Origin: Aphanomyces cochlioides
Lineage: Eukaryota; Oomycota; Saprolegniomycetes; Saprolegniales; Verrucalvaceae
Direction: 5' to 3'
Assembly: GCA_019828595.1 (NCBI GenBank)
Contig: JAHQRK010000005.1
Span: forward strand, 2,852,001 to 2,916,000
Length of the DNA stretch: 64,000 nucleotides
Shown here piece after piece: positions 22,461 through 30,629 of this stretch. Below the pieces are notes generated by a model, which was given only the letters and a program-made list of their open reading frames with translations, did not search any database and was not told where the DNA came from. Made by a program: the position numbers and the translations under genes. Each line of letters starts with the position of its first letter. Position 1 is the first letter of the stretch.

Positions 22461-22965
22461 AGGGCACGAGCCAGAGGATGAGGACGAGCGCAACAACCAA
22501 AAGGGCAATGACGATGTAGTACGCACACAACTACACACAGAGGGAAATGAAGCTCTGCCGAAGAATACACTCAACCTGTTTGCGCTTCTTATTGACTGCA
22601 GCCGCTGCCTGTGCTTGTCGCTGGACTTCGTCTGTTGCTTGCGTTGTGTTCTGTTGTCATCAGGTTAAAAGCCGCAAAGGTGACATGGCGTACCTGATCA
22701 ATGTTGTCAATCAGTTGATTTTGCACGACGACTTCGGCATTCATGCCTCCTGCATGGTTTTTGATCCGCTTGGCACCCGCCAAGATCTCGTCGAGCGCTC
22801 CTTCCTAAGAACAGTACGACCGTTGGTTCCCTTCTCAACGTGTGCATCTCTTACATGTTGTTGTTGTTGCTCTTCAATCGTCAAAGCTGCATGTCGAGGC
22901 GATGCTGCTGCTTTGTACGCCGTCTCGTCGACGTCTTCCAAGCCCCACTTGTTCTCGGACTTCAT
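22461..22965 (-). CDS. Q-SNARE-like membrane protein, tandem copy 2
   Basis: Start at 22965 (MKSENKWGLEDVDETAYK). Exon 1 runs to about 22855 (ALTIEEQQQQH). Exon 2 is about 22804-22696 (LDEILAGAKRIKNHAGG, EVVVQNQLIDNIDQ). Exon 3 is about 22648-22574 (NTTQATDEVQRQAQAAAAVN). Exon 4 ends at the TAA 22461-22463 (LCAYYIVIALLVVALVLILW). All introns start GT and end AG. The SNARE heptads, central Gln and single C-terminal membrane anchor make this a tail-anchored Q-SNARE, probably of the endomembrane system. Same architecture as the genes at 21553 and 40548. N-terminal regulatory domains seem absent or very short, about 110-115 residues in all. Confidence 0.75.
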
Positions 22966-23383
22966 GGCGGGGATGACTTGGTCTTATGTCGAATTTGCGG
23001 TTGGACCAATTAACCCAAGGTTTTTACTCGTAACGGTCACAGCGCAAACTTTGACAGAAGAAACGCACGTGATGGTTCGACACCTCGTTGACTACACTCC
23101 TCAGCCCCCGCTCTGCTTACTCAATGCTCTCTCTAGCAAATATGTCTGCAAGCGGCTTAATCCTTGCCGCTATCTTCGCCTTGCAGCCTTCGCTGACGTG
23201 GCTCAGTCGAGCTACTGAAAGAGTTAGACTGAGGAAAACAGCACAAAGCGAGCGTAATGCTTTGTATTCAATGAGATGTACGTCTAGGACGCTTGTCTGA
23301 AACCATAAACTCTCATATCTTTGCCCAAAGTCTGTCGGTGCAGCGGCGAGATTTGTACTTGTCACCATCATGGCACATTCGAA

Positions 23384-23423
23384 TTCCGGATAAGTTTGTC
23401 CGGATAAATGTTGTCCGGATAAG
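23384..23423. promoter_or_regulatory. three TCCGGATAA motifs upstream of the Sds3-like gene
   Basis: TTCCGGATAAG, GTCCGGATAAA and GTCCGGATAAG follow each other at ~14-bp intervals, 47-86 bp upstream of the start at 23470. The same motif precedes several other genes in the window, which argues for a promoter element. Confidence 0.55.
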
Positions 23424-23469
23424 GAGCTTGCTGTAACTTTTTTTGAACGTCACAACCAAGAAGAGCAAC

Positions 23470-24297
23470 ATGTCGAGAGAGGTGAAGCGGCAAAAGCTGC
23501 TCGTGGAGAAAGCGATGCTGGAGAAGACGCTGCGGCTTATCCAGGACGAGAAGCACGAAGATTACTTGTCGAGGTTGGTCCCACTTGAAGACGAGAGGTC
23601 GCGGCTGATTGCCAATGCCGAGACGATGGCTGCGCATTTAGTAACCAGCGCCGATGTCATCTTTGCATATGAAAGCGAAGAAGCCGAGAAGGAATACGAA
23701 ATGAGCTGCTTGAAACTCAAACAAGACATGCTGGAAGAGATTCGTCTCGAGATGGAACGTGTCAAGGAACAGAAGAAGGCTGGTTTTGGATCGTACAACA
23801 AAGCAGCCCTTGCACTTCATCAACGCCAAGCCAACATGCGCAAGACGAGAGCACAAGCCAACAAGAAATCCAACAACGGACTCACCTCCTTTGGATTTAA
23901 CGAAGAGTGGGCACGTCCTGCTGCGAAACGGCTCACGACGGTGTTTAAGCCACTTCACAAGGTCCTCACAACCTCGGAAATCTCGGACGATGTCCAAGAA
24001 ATTGAAGACGCCGAGCGCGAAGCTGGCATGCCAAGTGAATTGCCAGAACATATGTGCATTCCAGCGCGATTTGTGCACGGAAAAGTCCTCTACAAGGATT
24101 TGGTGCTCCAAGAAGATGATCACATTCGAGTGACGAAGCCCCCGGACTCGATCACATACAAGGCTATCGTGTGCGACTTGACGTCAGCAGAAATCTTCCT
24201 GCTGAAGGAGAATGGAAAGTACACGAGGCTGCTCGTGCAAGACCTGCGCAACGGGAGTGTCGTTGTCGAAGCTGTTGAAGACGATGGTGACGAGTGA
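23470..24297 (+). CDS. Sds3-like subunit of Sin3-HDAC corepressor complex
   Basis: Single exon, 275 residues from the ATG at 23470 (MSREVKRQKLLVEKAMLEK). The first ~110 residues are coiled-coil and carry the Sds3/BRMS1 pattern: KHEDYLSRLVPLEDERSRL, ANAETMAAHLV, YESEEAEKEYEMSCLKLKQ, LEEIRLEMERVKEQKK. The rest is charged, then a small C-terminal domain (VHGKVLYKDLVLQEDDHIRV; TSAEIFLLKENGKYTRLLVQ) that may bind partners. Sds3-like proteins dimerise and hold together the Sin3 histone deacetylase complex in the nucleus. An in-frame TTG start at 23443 is possible but unlikely. Convergent with FMC1 (20-bp gap). Confidence 0.75.
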   Translation: MSREVKRQKLLVEKAMLEKTLRLIQDEKHEDYLSRLVPLEDERSRLIANAETMAAHLVTSADVIFAYESEEAEKEYEMSCLKLKQDMLEEIRLEMERVKEQKKAGFGSYNKAALALHQRQANMRKTRAQANKKSNNGLTSFGFNEEWARPAAKRLTTVFKPLHKVLTTSEISDDVQEIEDAEREAGMPSELPEHMCIPARFVHGKVLYKDLVLQEDDHIRVTKPPDSITYKAIVCDLTSAEIFLLKENGKYTRLLVQDLRNGSVVVEAVEDDGDE

Positions 24298-24318
24298 GAC
24301 ACAACGCAAAAGAGTCTT

Positions 24319-24757
24319 TTAGAGCTTGTTTTCTTCATTGTCCGTGTACATATCAGGGACTTGAAGACCGACTAAGCGCGCTGATTTCTTGACAATGTCA
24401 GCATTCTTCATACGCTTTTCAATGCCCGCATCCATAGCCCACAACGTCTACATGACACTCCGTGACGATACATATTCTCGCAGGATGTGTACCTTTTGCG
24501 TAGAGACGCCAGTCCACAGATGCATCAAGTCGGTCGCTTCAGCGCGGTAGGCTTTGATTTTCGTTCGATCTGTTTCATGTTGGCGTTCGCGAAACTGCAC
24601 GAGGCGTCATCAAGAAAACAAAGACAGGATCATTCGTGCGTACCTTTTCAAGGATCAAGTTTTGCCATTGCTTGTTGGATGTGCTCTGGCGATTCAATCG
24701 AAGGAGCGTGCGGAGGTTCTTGAGCACTTCCGTCTTGGACCCGAGGCGGACACTCAT
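24319..24757 (-). CDS. FMC1: FMC1-like mitochondrial ATP synthase assembly factor
   Basis: Three exons: 24644-24757, 24493-24594 and 24319-24447, with GT..AG introns of ~49 and ~45 bp, giving 114 residues in frame. The LYR-like N-terminus reads VLKNLRTLLRLNRQSTSN; the middle has FRERQHETDRTKIKAYR; the C-terminus has IVKKSARLVGLQVPDMY, matching the conserved AGLVGLKLP of FMC1 (formation of mitochondrial complex V assembly factor 1). FMC1 stabilises the F1 chaperone Atp12 in yeast. It is convergent with the Sds3-like gene. Call rests on the C-terminal motif and size. Confidence 0.7.
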
Positions 24758-24789
24758 CGTGCTTTGGAACCGATGGTTTCAAAATAGTT

Positions 24790-25230
24790 TTCGAAACATG
24801 TTTTAAACAGGTTGAGATATTTAAATAGAATTTTAAAAAGTTCCATTTCACAAAAGAAATGGTCTTTAATTCATTTTAAGAAAGTGTTTTAAAAAGAAAT
24901 ACAAGGTCTAACAGTAAATTATTTTGTCAAGAGTATTTAAAACGTTTTGGAAGCTGATGTCCGACAATTATGCACTTAAACTATATTTAAAATGTATTTG
25001 AAACAAGATGTAAGCGGTTTTAAAAGGATAATTTACGATTGTGAACTCCCTTCATATCTGAAGAAAACTTGGTCGGATGAGGGGAAGACTAGATCATTAA
25101 GTGAAAATATATCTACCCGAAAGGCACGCAACGCAACATAGAGAAAGAAAAGTTGTCATTATAATACTTAGTAGAGTACAAACAAATAATATAAAAAATT
25201 GGATGAAACATTTTTTAAATTAGTTTTCTA
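24790..25230. other. AT-rich intergenic DNA
   Basis: Strongly A/T-rich with several TTTAAA stretches and repeated GTTTTAAA/TTTAAAA motifs around 24800-25030. No ORF of note. Contains the promoter regions of the divergent FMC1 and RPAC1 genes. Confidence 0.5.
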
Positions 25231-25313
25231 CTGAAAACTGCCGGAGCCAATAAATTTGTTCCATTGGCGAGAGCCAACGAATGGCATACTTGAGCTAAAG
25301 GAGATCCATCGAG

Positions 25314-26397
25314 ATGACGAAGAAGATCATTCGTATTGGGACGGACGCGCCGCACGTGGTAAGTATCTAGATCGAGTTTCCTCTCATGACTGAACTCGTG
25401 TAGCCTGACACAGAAATCGAAACGAGCCATGCGTTTGTGGACAATTTCAAGAAACAATTCAAAGTGAAGATTCAAAGCTTGACCGAGGAAGACATTGTGT
25501 TCGACTTGATTGGAATCGACGCGTCGATTGCCAATGCTTTCCGCCGCATCTTGCTTGCTGAAGTCCCCACGATGGCAATTGAGCACGTCTACTTGTGGAA
25601 CAACTCGTCGATTATTCAAGACGAAGTGCTCGCTCACCGCTTGGGTTTGATTCCCTTGCAAGTCGATCCGCGTGAATTCCAATCGTTTCCTGGTGAGTGC
25701 CACAACATGATTTGATAGTGATCTAAGACGTCGACTCCTAGAACATGAAGAAGGTGAAGCGACTGATGAAAACACACTCGTCTTCAAGCTTGACGTCACA
25801 TGCACGGCGGATCCTGACGACCCAGATGATATTTCGAAAGCTACAAATTCGTCTATCTACTCGCGACACCTTGAATGGGTCCCACAAGGTCTTCAAGAAG
25901 AACGTTTTGGCTCGATCTGGCCTGTATCGGAAGATATTTTGATTGCCAAATTGCGTCCAGGCCAGACAATTGCTTTGGAAGCGCATTGCCGCAAGGGTGT
26001 CGGCAAAGATCATGCCAAGTTTTCTCCCGTCGCAACTGCTTCCTACCGATTGCTTCCTGACATTCAATTTCCTGCCCCTGTGACAGGAGCCGATGCCAAG
26101 ACATTGCAAAAGACATGTCCAATGAACGTTTTTGACATTGAAGACATGGCTGCCGTGGCTGCCCGTCCTCGCAACTGTACAATGTGCCGCGAATGCATTC
26201 GAGCCCCCGGTTGGAGCGACAAAGTAAAATTGGGCCGCGTGTCAGACCATTTCATCTTTTCCGTTGAGACTGTTGGAATGCTTCCACCTGAAGATCTGCT
26301 CCCTGAGGCATTAAAGGTCCTCATGACGAAGTGCGACGTCGCGGTCGAGTCGTTGAATGCCATCGACGACGAGCTCACTGAGGACGAAACGATGTAA
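25314..26397 (+). CDS. POLR1C: RNA polymerases I and III common subunit RPAC1 (AC40)
   Basis: Three exons: 25314-25358, 25404-25692 and 25742-26397; introns GTAAGT..GTAG and GTGAGT..CTAG. Spliced length 329 residues. It is the alpha-like subunit shared by RNA polymerases I and III, pairing with RPAC2 to nucleate assembly. Motifs: [19 protein letters not shown], the alpha-motif [35 protein letters not shown], the insert domain ending [21 protein letters not shown] and the C-terminal dimerisation part [18 protein letters not shown] with EALKVLM. Residues [10 protein letters not shown] form a CxxCxxC group in the insert; in archaeal subunit D such cysteines can bind an Fe-S cluster, while the human protein lacks them. 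Whether one binds here is unknown. Confidence 0.95.
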
Positions 26398-26575
26398 TGA
26401 GACTATAGAGAACGATTTGTGCGATTAATATACCTAAGCTTGCAATCTATGCAATCAATTCATTTTCAAAGCCACTTTAAAGAAACAACACGTGCATCAA
26501 GCTTGCAATCGTGGTCTTGGACGATAAGTATTTTCACTTGGTGGTCGATTACAAGTCTCATGCGTGTCGATTCAT

Positions 26576-26707
26576 CTATTCTTGGTTAAGCACGAGGGAG
26601 GCGACGCGGACGGCAGCAAAGAATGCACCCAATCGAACGATTTCCCACATGAGCGCTCGTCGTTGCTTGCTCTTGTCGACTTGGACCTTCTTCTTCACGG
26701 CAAACAT
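26576..26707 (-). CDS. 43-residue single-span membrane protein
   Basis: ATG at 26707, stop at 26576-26578. The N-terminus is very basic (MFAVKKKVQVDKSKQRRAL) and is followed by one hydrophobic segment (FFAAVRVASLVL) and NQE. Size and layout recall small mitochondrial outer-membrane import components such as TOM5, but identity is not proven. Support for it being real: two TTATCCGG motifs lie 44-72 bp upstream, as for other genes here, and the frame is compact with a good start. Confidence 0.5.
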   Translation of the reverse strand: MFAVKKKVQVDKSKQRRALMWEIVRLGAFFAAVRVASLVLNQE

Positions 26708-26750
26708 GGCTCAACGAATTCTTGGATGGGCATCAACTAACACCATCGAG

Positions 26751-26779
26751 TTATCCGGATAAACATATCTTATCCGGTA
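26751..26779. promoter_or_regulatory. TTATCCGGATAA palindrome and half-copy
   Basis: A perfect 12-bp palindrome TTATCCGGATAA at 26751-26762 is followed by CTTATCCGGTAT at 26769-26780, just upstream of the small gene starting at 26707 on the minus strand. A weaker ATCCGGATA occurs near 26798. Confidence 0.55.
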
Positions 26780-26799
26780 TGTAAGGTATCCCAACATCC

Positions 26800-27345
26800 G
26801 GATATTTTGAGTTATAGCCGGTTGGTGTCTCCATGCCCTTTTGCGTGTCTACAACCGTCTCCTGACGAGAATGACGAGATGCAGGAATTTACACATTGAG
26901 AGAAGCATTTCTATCCCTTGCTGTTGATCTCTCGGGCAACGTCTGGAACAAAGCCTATCTTTTCTCCCTTCGTCATCGAACACTGACCAAAAATCACCGC
27001 TTTGTAAGTACTGTACAAACACCAACAAACTGTGATTTGCAACCTTGAGAGAACCAACTACCTTCAACGAAAACCCTGAAGTACATTAAGAGCACTGCGA
27101 TAAGATGGACTTAGTCTGCTGTGTCTGGTTTGGCGCGCGTGCTGGCTAGAGTGTCTGAAGAGGCAACTCCTCGACCTTTCGAAGTGCATGGCATTCGAAG
27201 ATCCGTCGGTCGTTACATGACCTGTGACAGGAAATGAGCCAATCATAGTCAATTATTTTGATTTTTAGCCAATCAAATTCTGGAAAAGATTTTTGATGTG
27301 CAGCGAACGGTCATTCTCATTTTGCATTCGTCCGACAGACGTTCG
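26800..27345. other. intergenic region
   Basis: Short conflicting ORFs only. A CCAAT motif pair (AGCCAATCATAG near 27236 and TAGCCAATCAAATT near 27266) precedes the RWP-RK gene. Nothing else recognised. Confidence 0.4.
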
Positions 27346-28455
27346 ATGGACAACGACGTCGATCGCATGCGGCAACTCGCTTGCATTGCGACGGCTGTGA
27401 TGGATCCTGTACTGAGCAGCGAAGACCGCCGATCGCCGACGACGCCCGCTGATTTTTACCGCGCGACGTTTCCCCGTATTGAACCCCCGCCACGAACGAC
27501 GCAACCGACGCTCCCCCATTTCAATTCACTCGTGGGGGATTCGCTGCCCTCTCTCGTTCATCATGAGAAACATGCACAATACAACCACTGGAAAGCCCAG
27601 GAGCAAGAGCTCATGCGGCGCCAACGACATGTGATTGCACTCAAGGAGAAACAGCAAGCTGCCAGGTACCGCACGTCACGCAAAGGACCTCCCCAACATC
27701 GACTGCAAGAATTGCTCACGCAACAAAGGCAACAAGATGCTCTTCGGAGCAACTTGGTACAGATCAACTACCACCGCATACTTGCTGAGGAAGGTCAACT
27801 CCGTCGAGAAGACGACAAACCACAACGAAGTGACCCGTCGCCTCTGGAGGAAGAGCGCGGCGTGTTGACAACACCCTTGGCGCAATTCCACGTGTCAGAG
27901 CCCCTCGATCAGGATCAATCCGACTGTCATGCGAACGCCATTCTCAAGTTGATGCTTCCTCCTGTGGTTTCCCATCGATTGAACGTCAAAGACGTCTCAC
28001 TGAACGAACTCCGACCTCATTTCAACAAACCGATGGCTGCTGTTGCAAAAGAACTCGGCGTGTGTATCACGCTCATGAAGAAGATTTGCCGCAAGAATGG
28101 GCTCAGCCGATGGCCACACCGACGAATCCGAAGCCTCGTGAATCGAATCACGTCACTCCAAGTCGTTGCCGAGAGTGTCGACGCTGCTGAACGCAGTCGA
28201 TTTGATGTTCATATTACCAACCTCCGCAAGGAATTGAGCGATGTGATTCAGAATCCCAATGGCAAGAGCCGCAAAGCGCAAGACTACGAGCGTAGAAAAG
28301 TTGACAGCAATAGCAGCAGCGGCAATGGGGGCGGCAGCGGTGGTGGTGGCGGTGATGGCAGTAGCAGCCAAGATGACGACGTAGACGAAGAAGAGTTGTG
28401 TTGCTTTGAGAACCTGGAAGCTGGTGCGAGGCCTATGTCGAGTGTAGAGTCGTAA
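27346..28455 (+). CDS. RWP-RK domain transcription factor
   Basis: Single exon, 369 residues from ATG 27346 (MDNDVDRMRQLACIATAV). The central part is Gln/Arg-rich (KEKQQAARYRTSRKG; LLTQQRQQDALRS). The RWP-RK domain lies at about residues 215-265: LRPHFNKPMAAVAKELGVC, then TLMKKICRKNGLSRWPHRRI and RSLVNRITSLQ, with RWPHRR replacing the canonical RWPYRK. The tail has a Gly/Ser repeat and an acidic stretch (DDDVDEEE). RWP-RK proteins are DNA-binding regulators of nitrogen response and gametogenesis in green plants and are also found in oomycetes and slime moulds; the role here is unknown. It converges with the Tim17-family gene, with a 20-bp gap. Confidence 0.9.
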   Translation: MDNDVDRMRQLACIATAVMDPVLSSEDRRSPTTPADFYRATFPRIEPPPRTTQPTLPHFNSLVGDSLPSLVHHEKHAQYNHWKAQEQELMRRQRHVIALKEKQQAARYRTSRKGPPQHRLQELLTQQRQQDALRSNLVQINYHRILAEEGQLRREDDKPQRSDPSPLEEERGVLTTPLAQFHVSEPLDQDQSDCHANAILKLMLPPVVSHRLNVKDVSLNELRPHFNKPMAAVAKELGVCITLMKKICRKNGLSRWPHRRIRSLVNRITSLQVVAESVDAAERSRFDVHITNLRKELSDVIQNPNGKSRKAQDYERRKVDSNSSSGNGGGSGGGGGDGSSSQDDDVDEEELCCFENLEAGARPMSSVES

Positions 28456-28475
28456 GCGCATGAATCAGTTGGATG

Positions 28476-29060
28476 TTATTTGCGAAAGTTGTTCATCTCT
28501 TCATGGAAGTAATCGAGCGCGACGAGCAGCGCTGCATAGCCCATGTGCGATCGGAAGGTCAGATTGCGGTAGAAAGGAGCACCTGTCAGCGCAATGGCGG
28601 CTCCGGCATTGAGAAGGTCTTCTTGGCCACGGAGTTGCTCAATCGTTGTCTTGAGACCTTGGTAGACCAAGAAGAACCTACACAAAAGAGCCTCAACTCA
28701 CAAGATATGAGCGCATTTGTACCCGCCAAAGACGGCACCCGTCGTTCCAGCAGCTCGAGCGGCTCCTACCATCGCTTGGGAATTGACGCTGCCATGCTTT
28801 GAGTGATGGTTCTGGAAGGCTCCAACTAGACAGGAGAGAGTGATGTCAATGCTTGCAAGCGAGTAGAAGGTCGCACCGAAGCCGAATGTAGCGCCGGTGG
28901 TTGCACCAACGAGTCCTCCAAAGACGACTTTATTCCGCAGTAGCTCGACGTTGAATGGTCTGGACACACCAATGCTGCTAGTAGAAGCCTGTTCCTGTGC
29001 CGCCTTCTTTGACGAAGCCTCTTCCTCGTCGTACGAGGACCAAACCTCTCGTCGACCCAT
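28476..29060 (-). CDS. Tim17/Tim22/Tim23-family membrane protein
   Basis: Two exons: 28702-29060 and 28476-28677, intron GTGAGT..TGTAG (24 bp, unusually short). About 186 residues from MGRREVWSSYDEEE. A soluble N-terminus precedes glycine-rich membrane segments typical of the family (VVFGGLVGATTGATFGFGAT; GAARAAGTTGAVFGGYKCA), then LNAGAAIALTGAPFYRN and MGYAALLVALDYF. The family includes inner-membrane protein translocases and the complex I assembly factor TIMMDC1. Arrangement of four weak spans fits, but I cannot choose a subfamily. The 24-bp intron is odd; the alternative is a longer retained intron with a different junction. Confidence 0.7.
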
Positions 29061-29228
29061 TGCCCTGGTTGTTGTCGACCAATTCAAATTGTCACGGCAT
29101 ATGCATTTGAAAAGTGCCTGTATAAACGAATGATGGCCATCCTTTTCTTCCTGCGCGGTTCCTTGCGCTCAAGACACTCCGGTATGAAGTCGAAGATGAA
29201 TTAGTAATATGAATAGGTCGTAGGGTCT

Positions 29229-29563
29229 CTATGCGTTGTATCGCTGCTTCCGCCTCCATTCCGTGTACACGAACGAATAGCTACAAACGAGAGAAAGTCA
29301 CATCACAAGAAGGAGAGCTGCTAGAGTTCATACATGCCAACAGCGCAACCTAAAACGAGTCCAGCGCCAGCAGCCGACTTGTGCGCTCGCATTGTCAACG
29401 TGCCGTGCCTTGCAATGAACTTTTGAGCGTCTCTGTCTATTGAAAGTCGTAAGAGATCGAAGAGCGGCATGGCAGTCATCGTACAATAAGCATAGGACGC
29501 TACAGACATGGAGCAAAGCGCCGTCGCGATGTACTTGTCAGACTCGGCGGCGTTGTCGAGCAT
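29229..29563 (-). CDS. small two-exon membrane protein, family unknown
   Basis: Exon 1 29334-29563 and exon 2 29229-29280 (intron GTATGA..TGTAG, 53 bp) give 93 residues in frame: MLDNAAESDKYIATAL, a first hydrophobic segment (SMSVASYAYCTMTAMPLF), SIDRDAQKFIARHGTLTM, a second span (SAAGAGLVLGCAVG) and a basic end (YTEWRRKQRYNA). Two membrane spans with basic flanks suggest a small organellar membrane protein. No family recognised. The frame is open upstream to 29632 without an ATG, so a further 5' exon is possible. Confidence 0.5.
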
Positions 29564-29586
29564 GTCGAAGTTGGTGAAGTGTCGCC

Positions 29587-30600
29587 TTGAATGCTCGTCT
29601 TGGTCAATGGCAGAGAAGGAGGGAGGGACCAAACTTCAACGCTGACATGAGAGTGTCATTTGACAAAACCTTCCATTTCAACCAAGCAAATGCCATGGAA
29701 GTCGTGAGTCAGCATGTTGATTTGACGAAATCCAAGCACATGACACCTCTATTTTGCATGAGCAATCGGAGCAGGCTCAGGCATGTGCCAGACGTGCGGG
29801 GTCGCAGAGTCTCCAACAAGAGTTTCCTCGTGAGAGATGCGCAATTTGGCTGGATGGCTGTTGAGACGAACTTGGACTTCATCGTGGATTCCCCGTCGAA
29901 GCCTATGATAGACATCAGTTGCTTCAACACATGGGAGGCTACCGTCGACAGATCTTGGTGCCGGTGAGTCCAACAACGTCGTGAGTTTGCCCCTCGGAGG
30001 TAAATACTGCTGCTGATTGTCGTCGTGATGGATGAGATGAACGAATGTACGATCAAGAGCCGTCGACTCCATGAAGGAGAATTAATCTCTGACAGTGATC
30101 TCTCGCTCCGCTGAGTTGGTCGGGGTTGAAGCTCGCTATTACTTCCACTGAGTTCATGGCGATACAACTTGCAAGCAACATCGAAGGGCATGTCCGTGGG
30201 CTCGTCGACAGTTGAAGAGTCCCACATGACTTCTTACAACGTTGGTTCTATCGAGAGTCATGTCGTATTCCAGGTAGGGTCTCTGTCTAACTAGACCCCG
30301 TGCATACTCGACTTGACCGATCGCACGGCTCAAGTTGAGGTCATACTAGTATCAAGAAGCTTGGCCAGCTTGGGCCCGAGGAGGTCGTGGCGACTCTCTG
30401 TCGTTTGTTGGACTACAGCGAGCGGCATGGCATGACGACGTTGCAGTCGAGTCTTATGATCGCCTTCAAGGTAACACAAGACACTCAAGTCTACCGTCCG
30501 ACAGAGCGAGCAATCTCCGGTCTGTGACTTTTTCAATACAATATCAGCAACCAAACAAGCGAACCCATGGAGTCCATCACTGCCAGCTGGAGAAAGAGCA
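29587..30600. other. unresolved, probably decayed coding region
   Basis: Long ORFs overlap on both strands. The plus frame 29587-29967 contains CMSNRSRLRHVPDVRGRRVS, whose spacing loosely recalls a FYVE finger that has lost its cysteines; the minus frame 30227-29709 is equally long. No splice pattern unites either. It lies just outside the left arm of the glucoamylase inverted duplication. I cannot assign a gene. Confidence 0.25.
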
Positions 30601-30629
30601 GTGGCTCACAAGAAAGGCAGTCGAATGCG

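Noticed and set aside
29587..29967. FYVE finger protein
   Set aside because: Spacing is suggestive but the zinc-binding cysteines are missing, and an equally long ORF lies on the other strand.
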